Shown here one piece after another: positions 20,734 to 25,314 of a DNA stretch of 25,314 nt. The position numbers and the translations under genes are program-made. Source of the stretch: Dissophora ornata. Taxonomy: Eukaryota > Mortierellomycota > Mortierellomycetes > Mortierellales > Mortierellaceae. Location: positions 1-25,314 of the forward strand of contig MU617052.1 in NCBI GenBank assembly GCA_025201705.1, read 5' to 3'. Position 1 is the stretch's first letter, and each line of letters starts with the position of its first letter. Below the pieces are notes generated by a model. That model was not told where the DNA came from. It saw only the letters and a list, made by a program, of their open reading frames with translations, and ran no database searches.

Positions 20734-22291
20734 GAGGACAAGAGGAGGTGGGACAAAGTAGAGAGAGAAGAGAGAAGAGAGTTAGGGAGGTGCCTGTCAG
20801 GTGAAGGGATGGAATCAGCAAAGAGGGATGGAGGAGAGAGAGAGAGAGAGAGACAGGTTGATGAAGAGGATGGAGAGGAGAAGAGGATGAAGAGGATGAA
20901 GAGGATGAAGAGAATGAAGATGAATGAAATGAAGGAGCGTTTGTGGGAGAGATGGAGAGATGGAGAGAGAGCAGAACGATAAATATAACAGAGGCGGAGA
21001 GGACCACTCAAGAGGAGTGAGAGCAGAGTGCATCTGCCGTCTGTGGTGGTGTCATCGCAGCACATATTGGATCCTCTGCTCTGTCGCAGTCCAGCACCAT
21101 CCTCCTCCATCACACCCATCTCTCCATCCTCCCATCCCCTCTCCCAATCTCGTAAAGCAGAACTACAACCACGAAGGCACGCGCCATCCCTCAGCTGCTG
21201 CTCTTCTACGCCACGAAGCTTTTTTCTCTTTTTGTTTCTTTTTCCTTTCCTTGTGTATTGAGCACCGTGTCCCCTGTCCCTCTCTCCACTGCCTTCCTTC
21301 CATCGTGTGTGCGACCACGCCCTCCTTCCTCTCCCCACAGCAGCAACAACAACAACAAGAGTCTGCCTCCACAAAGCCCTATTTTTTTTTTGGTTAATTC
21401 TTTGCGCTAAACCTGGCCTCTGGTCGCACAGAAGACCACCTATTCCCCCCGGCTGAAAGCTTGATTGTCACATTAACCGATTTCCCATGACAAAGACCAA
21501 TTAGAATTTCAAATGCAAATGGTCGACGGTCTCCATGTTGTTGGGTTTTGAGTTGCCAGTGGTGGTGCCTGGATTTTATATTTCCCTGGTTCAACTATCC
21601 TTCCCCCATTTGTTGACTCTCTTTTTTTTCTGTGCCTGGCTTCGCCCCGTTTGCCCTTATCCTGAATTGCCCTGACAAGACCTCTCCCACTAACGGGCGT
21701 CGAAAAGGATGCTTTTGCGCAATGACCCACTTTTTTTTTTTTTTTTTTACCTGCTAAAAATCATCGTTGTGTGTTTGATGCGACGAGACTTGAGAAACGC
21801 GGTCATTTCCGTAGTTTCCAGTTGAATGGCGAGTGACGATTAATGAGGAATGGACAAACCAGGAAACGATCTTCTATAGCAAGGAACTAATGAATATACA
21901 CAGGCAATGAACAAAGGGGGGTAGGACTGCATGCAACCAAGAAAGGAATCGAGGCAAGGGAACGTGAAAGTGTGAATGAATGGAATGAATAGAGTAAGGC
22001 ATCCGTAACCCTGCTGCACCGCATTAAAAAGCACAGGCAATGCAGCAGTGTCCCGATAAAGAAAAAAAGTTGCAATGCGGCAATAAACCGCGGCGGGCAA
22101 TTGGATTAGCCACACAGCTCTCAGCGGTAGTGTCCACAATCATGCGAATGACGCAAGACGGGAGTGTTGCATTGGCATGATTGATTGCTGTACTTGGCGT
22201 CTGCGCTTTTTTTTTTTTTTAAATTTCGTGTTTATTCTCTTCTGTCACGACAACACTCGAGATTACAACAGTGGCATTCTCCGTAGAGTAT
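20734..22291. other. Intergenic: EFR3 promoter/leader and ARPC5 3' flank
   Basis: About 1.56 kb without a supported gene. The EFR3-proximal 300 nt is purine-rich on plus, with a GA microsatellite (20830-20855) and imperfect GAGGATGAA 9-12-nt repeats (20866-20930). Farther out are a CCAAT box (21497-21501) 12 nt from an ATGCAAAT octamer (21513-21520) and T-runs (21731-21748, 22207-22220). TTTATT at 22231-22236 gives a coding-strand AATAAA about 56 nt past the ARPC5 stop, a likely poly(A) signal. The ORF at 21840-22139 has no family resemblance. Confidence 0.55.
20826..20945 (+). repeat. GA microsatellite and GAGGATGAA-type repeats upstream of EFR3
   Basis: Almost purely A/G with occasional T: (GA)n followed by several near-identical GATGAAGAG units. 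On the EFR3 coding strand this is a C/T-rich leader, like the flanks of the CRN gene and the HMG gene. Confidence 0.7.
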
Positions 22292-23222
22292 TTAAACAGT
22301 CCTCCTATCGGTGATAACACGGACAATGCATCCCTGGCCAGCAACTTCTGTAAGCTATTTAAACACAAGGATAGACCATAGGATAAAGCAGTCGATGAGG
22401 AGAGGGTCCTTCAGTAAATACTCGTACATCTCATATTTTTCTTTGCAAGGCCAGCATTGACAAAATGTCTGTGCTACAATACCTTCTCGTGCCAAGCCAG
22501 GAGCACGCCCGAGTTGTTCTGCTCTGGAGCAGCCATGCCTGCATAGAGGTACTTCATCAACACATCCTGCTCCACGGGGCTCAAGTTCTTAACCAATTGC
22601 GCAACCTCTGCCACCTTGATCGAGTTCAGGACTTCCATCACCGTCTGAGTGTTTCTAGCCTACAGTTTACGACGAGATTACAATCGCATGCGAAAATACG
22701 GGCGCGTTAAAAGAGTAGGAAGGGAGGAAGGCATGCAAATGAGATAATTGCCAAAGGTCGACGCAGATTGGGTGTAATTCCTGACACGGGGAGGAAATCG
22801 ATCCCACTTGCAAGCTTGTTTGACCGCAATTGCTCTTGCTTTACCTTTGCAGAGTCGTAGCCTTTGCCATATGGGGGGTTCTGAAGTGATGAAGAAAGTG
22901 CGCCTGCGGCGTTACCGCTGATAACACAAGCAAAGCACAGAGAAACAGCGTGGGATACAAGCCCATTATTAGTTTTTTTTTGACTTTTGGACTCCTCCAC
23001 ACCTCCCCGCTCTGTGTCTCAACATCGATTCGTAGCTTTGCTGTATGTGCATCCGACACGAACGTACCGCTGGAGCAAGGATCGAACCTCTTGAGCGCGG
23101 CTATTCACCTGAGCCTCAACCTCCTGCACAGGACGCAATTCGCCGATTTCCTGAAAGTCGAGTTCATCCTGTCCAAATGCATCTTCCTCAAGGGCGTCAA
23201 TGTCGATTTTACGGAAAGCCAT
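22292..23222 (-). CDS. ARPC5: Arp2/3 complex 16-kDa subunit (ARPC5)
   Basis: Four exons: 23068-23222, 22845-22917, 22483-22659 and 22292-22354 (introns 150, 185 and 128 nt); 468 nt, 155 residues, close to the usual ~150. It starts MAFRKIDIDALEEDAFG, then EVEAQVNSRAQEVRSLL, LQNPPYGKGYDSAK, the NTQTVMEVLNSIK helix, LSPVEQDVLMKYLYAGM, LLAWHEK and the closing LTEVAGQGCIVRVITDRRTV, all ARPC5 hallmarks. The last exon is only 63 nt; its acceptor is AAATAG, because the later CTTACAG acceptor would break the frame. If intron 3 were retained the protein would end three residues after WHE-K. ARPC5 helps hold the seven-subunit actin-nucleating Arp2/3 complex together (endocytic patches, branched actin). 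Confidence 0.97.
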
Positions 23223-23661
23223 GGTTGTTTCTATAGTTTTTTTTTTTGCTGGGGCCTGGCCGCTGTTCTTTCGTCGCTGGTGGGGAGGGAAAAAGTAAAG
23301 GAGTAAAAAGGATAGGGTACGATTGAATTGTCAACGGTTGGAGAGGGAAATGGAGGGGGATGATGAAATGAACGCGGTGGCATTGCAACAGCCACACTCC
23401 GCATTTTTTTACACGTCACTAGGGAAGTGCCGCAGGGCCCTACAGAGACGCGTCGCGGGCGCGCGCGCCGATTATCATTATTATTACTTTAGTAGTCTAG
23501 TTATGTTATTATGATTGTTTGATATGAAGTACCGTATGAACAATGATGCGACACAGACTAGCCAAGATGAAGCGAAACAAGTCCAAGGCTGCAGGAACAG
23601 GCCCTGGGGGTCTCTCAGCAAAGAACCAGTAAATGAAGCCAAAGAGGAGCTTTTTTTTTTT
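23223..23661. promoter_or_regulatory. ARPC5 upstream region / 3' flank of the membrane-protein gene
   Basis: About 440 nt between two tandem minus-strand genes. It contains a C/T-rich coding-strand leader just upstream of the ARPC5 ATG, an alternating GCGCGCGC stretch near 23458-23470, an ATT-rich patch (23471-23490) and a T-run ending at the neighbouring stop (23651-23663). No gene seen. Confidence 0.5.
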
Positions 23662-24728
23662 TTAATGCCTTTGACTTTGACCATCTTCATGGATCTTAGC
23701 AAGAGTCATGGGTATCTCATCATCGGCTCGGTTGTGCTTCCAGCGGTTGTTACCATCAATCGTGTCTTGGGACTCGGCATCGACATCCCAGTGACGGTTG
23801 AGACTGGCCTTATGATCCGTCGGACCAAAATCATAAAAGCCAGAACTAGGACGGTCGGTCGACTGCGGACTGTAATGGACAGAAACGGCATCGGGCGTCA
23901 TCGCAGGCGAGCGCATTGTTAGGGACCAAGGTTGCTGCTGGTTATCGTGAAGACGGCTATTTTTGGAACCAACGCCGTCCCCATAGCTAATAGCGGAATT
24001 GGCATGGCTATTGCCACGTTGGCCGCTAGAATGATGACCACCGTTACTGTTGCTCTGCTTGGAGTTACCGCTGGTACCAGCACGCTTTCTGAACACACTC
24101 TTGGTGTCCTCAACAATGAAGATGACAAGAGTGGCCTGGATAAGGTTTACAATACTGTAGGTCAGGAATACTATTGTCAAGTGTAAACAGATGATTAGAG
24201 CCTTTTTTTTTTCAGAGCACATATTGCGAACCAGCAGGATGAGGATCAACGCTTCGACTTACAGTAGTCAGTCAAGTAGACTGTGACCTGACCAACAAGA
24301 ATCTCAAAAAGAATGACCAAAAACGTGATACCGGCGTTGATGAGGGCAAGTCGGCGCCAGTGGTGATTGTTGTCAGTTTCGGTACCCCGAGAGCCGCGGT
24401 GGAGGGCAATGACGCGTTCGAGGAAGAAGGCGAGAATGATGACCTCAGTTGCGATTTTGATATACTGCATGATGGCAGATAGGTCGTAGTTCATGGACGT
24501 CTGGCAAACGTAACCGGCAGCGTTGTCTTGACCTGTGATGGTCGTCACCAGCCAGATGCAGAGACCGAAACGCACGAGCCAGGTGGGGATGGTCAGGTAC
24601 GTGACCATTTGGGGATATCTGGTAAAGGACCTGCAACGAATAAGCATGGCACACTCGGCCGAGATGGCAAATAACTGGTAGATGACTCCACCGATGACGG
24701 CTACCCATCGGCAAGGAATCGGAAAGCC
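23662..24728 (-). CDS. Multi-pass membrane protein (possible 7TM receptor-like), 3' exons
   Basis: Two exons are clear: 24263-24728 and 23662-24170 (intron 24171-24262, 92 nt, donor GTAAGT), 324 residues to TAA 23662-24664 region end at 23662. The first starts in phase 0 after a CCCATAG acceptor with GFPIPCRW. Five hydrophobic helices are visible: VAVIGGVIYQLFAISA, YLTIPTWLVRFGLCIWLV, IATEVIILAFFLERVIAL, LINAGITFLVILFEILVG and, across the splice, YLFLTYSIVNLIQATLVIFI. They are followed by a ~140-residue Ser/Asn/Gly/His-rich cytosolic-type tail. Two more helices on missing 5' exons would make seven. I do not recognise a named receptor family; it looks like a fungus-specific family of membrane proteins. 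The start codon was not found in the window. Confidence 0.75.
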
Positions 24729-25314
24729 CTATGGGACGAATTAAAATATGAATATGGATTAGTGCTCTGTCGATGGTCTGCATATGAAGATCAGAACAAC
24801 TGCCCCCCCTCATCAGTCTAGACTTATGGGGCATGTTTCCTCAAGAACGAATAGAATGGTGCAGCGGAAAGTGAAAAAAAAAAAAAATAGAGGATCCCAG
24901 AGTGGGGTCCACTTGGAAATTTATCGATGCGGAAGCGGATTAGATGCGCAACTAAAATTAAGAACGCAAAAAAGGTGATGGAGTGTGGGCACACACATGA
25001 TAGACAAGAGCAATTGACTTTTCGGATAGGAAGCGAACATATCCGGGATCTGAAATCTTGTGCTGCCATCTCGTAATCTGCTCTATCGCTGGTCAAGCTC
25101 ATTCACTCGCCTCTCAGACGTCAACTTCCTCCATGGTGAGCTGATTCCCTATCGATTTGCACGCATACACTGCTTGCTACACCTCTTAATTGCTGGCTGT
25201 ATGGAAACGAAAACAACAAAAAGCCCTGTCTTGGCAGACCAGGTTCATTTCAAGAAAACAGTGTCTGGTATCTCTACTACCAAAACAGATTGACCAGCCC
25301 TCGCAGTCGCTCTG
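24729..25314. other. Region upstream of the membrane-protein exon; no exon identified
   Basis: The sequence immediately 3' of 24728 reads as intron on the minus strand (branch-like CTAAT, acceptor CCCATAG). I could find no convincing hydrophobic exon with a good donor up to the window edge. The ORF at 24824-25102 (minus) has one hydrophobic stretch but no match to the expected N-terminus. Either a long intron lies here or the gene is rearranged. Confidence 0.4.

Noticed and set aside
21840..22139. 99-residue hydrophobic minus-strand ORF
   Set aside because: No clear start context, family or conservation signal; probably chance in A/T-rich intergenic DNA.

Overview
The window is eukaryotic nuclear DNA from an early-diverging filamentous fungus. 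The best guess is a Mortierellaceae-type Mucoromycota: a Crinkler (CRN) effector header, a DUF6589 gene, a RecQ-like C-terminal fragment and a fungal NADPH oxidase sit beside conserved fungal genes with short GT-AG introns (79-185 nt). The taxon is inferred from family content and is not proven. Gene models were built by hand from reading frames, splice sites and remembered family conservation; no alignment or RNA data were used.

Left part (about 1-7 kb): an accessory, decaying block. A CRN-family gene runs off the left edge on the minus strand. It is head-to-head with a plus-strand DUF6589 gene that has an unavoidable stop and two frame breaks and ends in five 15-residue repeats. Convergent to that is the C-terminal end of a RecQ-like helicase without its helicase core. 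Directly abutting it, back to back, is a fragment of an NADPH oxidase lacking both ends and carrying a Trp-to-stop change. The two fragments meet at a 4-bp CTAG palindrome that puts a TAG stop in both frames. An unrecognised protein with an apparent frameshift follows.

Middle (7-15.2 kb): a sparse stretch with a degenerate repeat and a 49-nt poly(T). Then, all on the minus strand, come a small intronless mitochondrial-type membrane protein, a three-exon DALRD3-like (ArgRS anticodon-binding-domain) protein, and a five-exon, about 1254-residue glutamine-rich protein with three HMG boxes. Retention of the last intron of the HMG gene would give a one-box isoform.

Right part (15.2-25.3 kb): a long promoter/leader region with purine-rich, G-rich and microsatellite tracts. 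After it, again on the minus strand, come EFR3 (plasma-membrane scaffold for PI4-kinase; four exons, one intron apparently GC-AG), the Arp2/3 subunit ARPC5 (four exons) and the 3' exons of a multi-pass membrane protein whose 5' exons I could not find.

The right two thirds are ordinary conserved genes (membrane lipid signalling, actin nucleation, chromatin/transcription, tRNA biology). The left third looks like a fast-evolving compartment where gene fragments collect. I see no prokaryotic operon, CRISPR array, rRNA or convincing tRNA.
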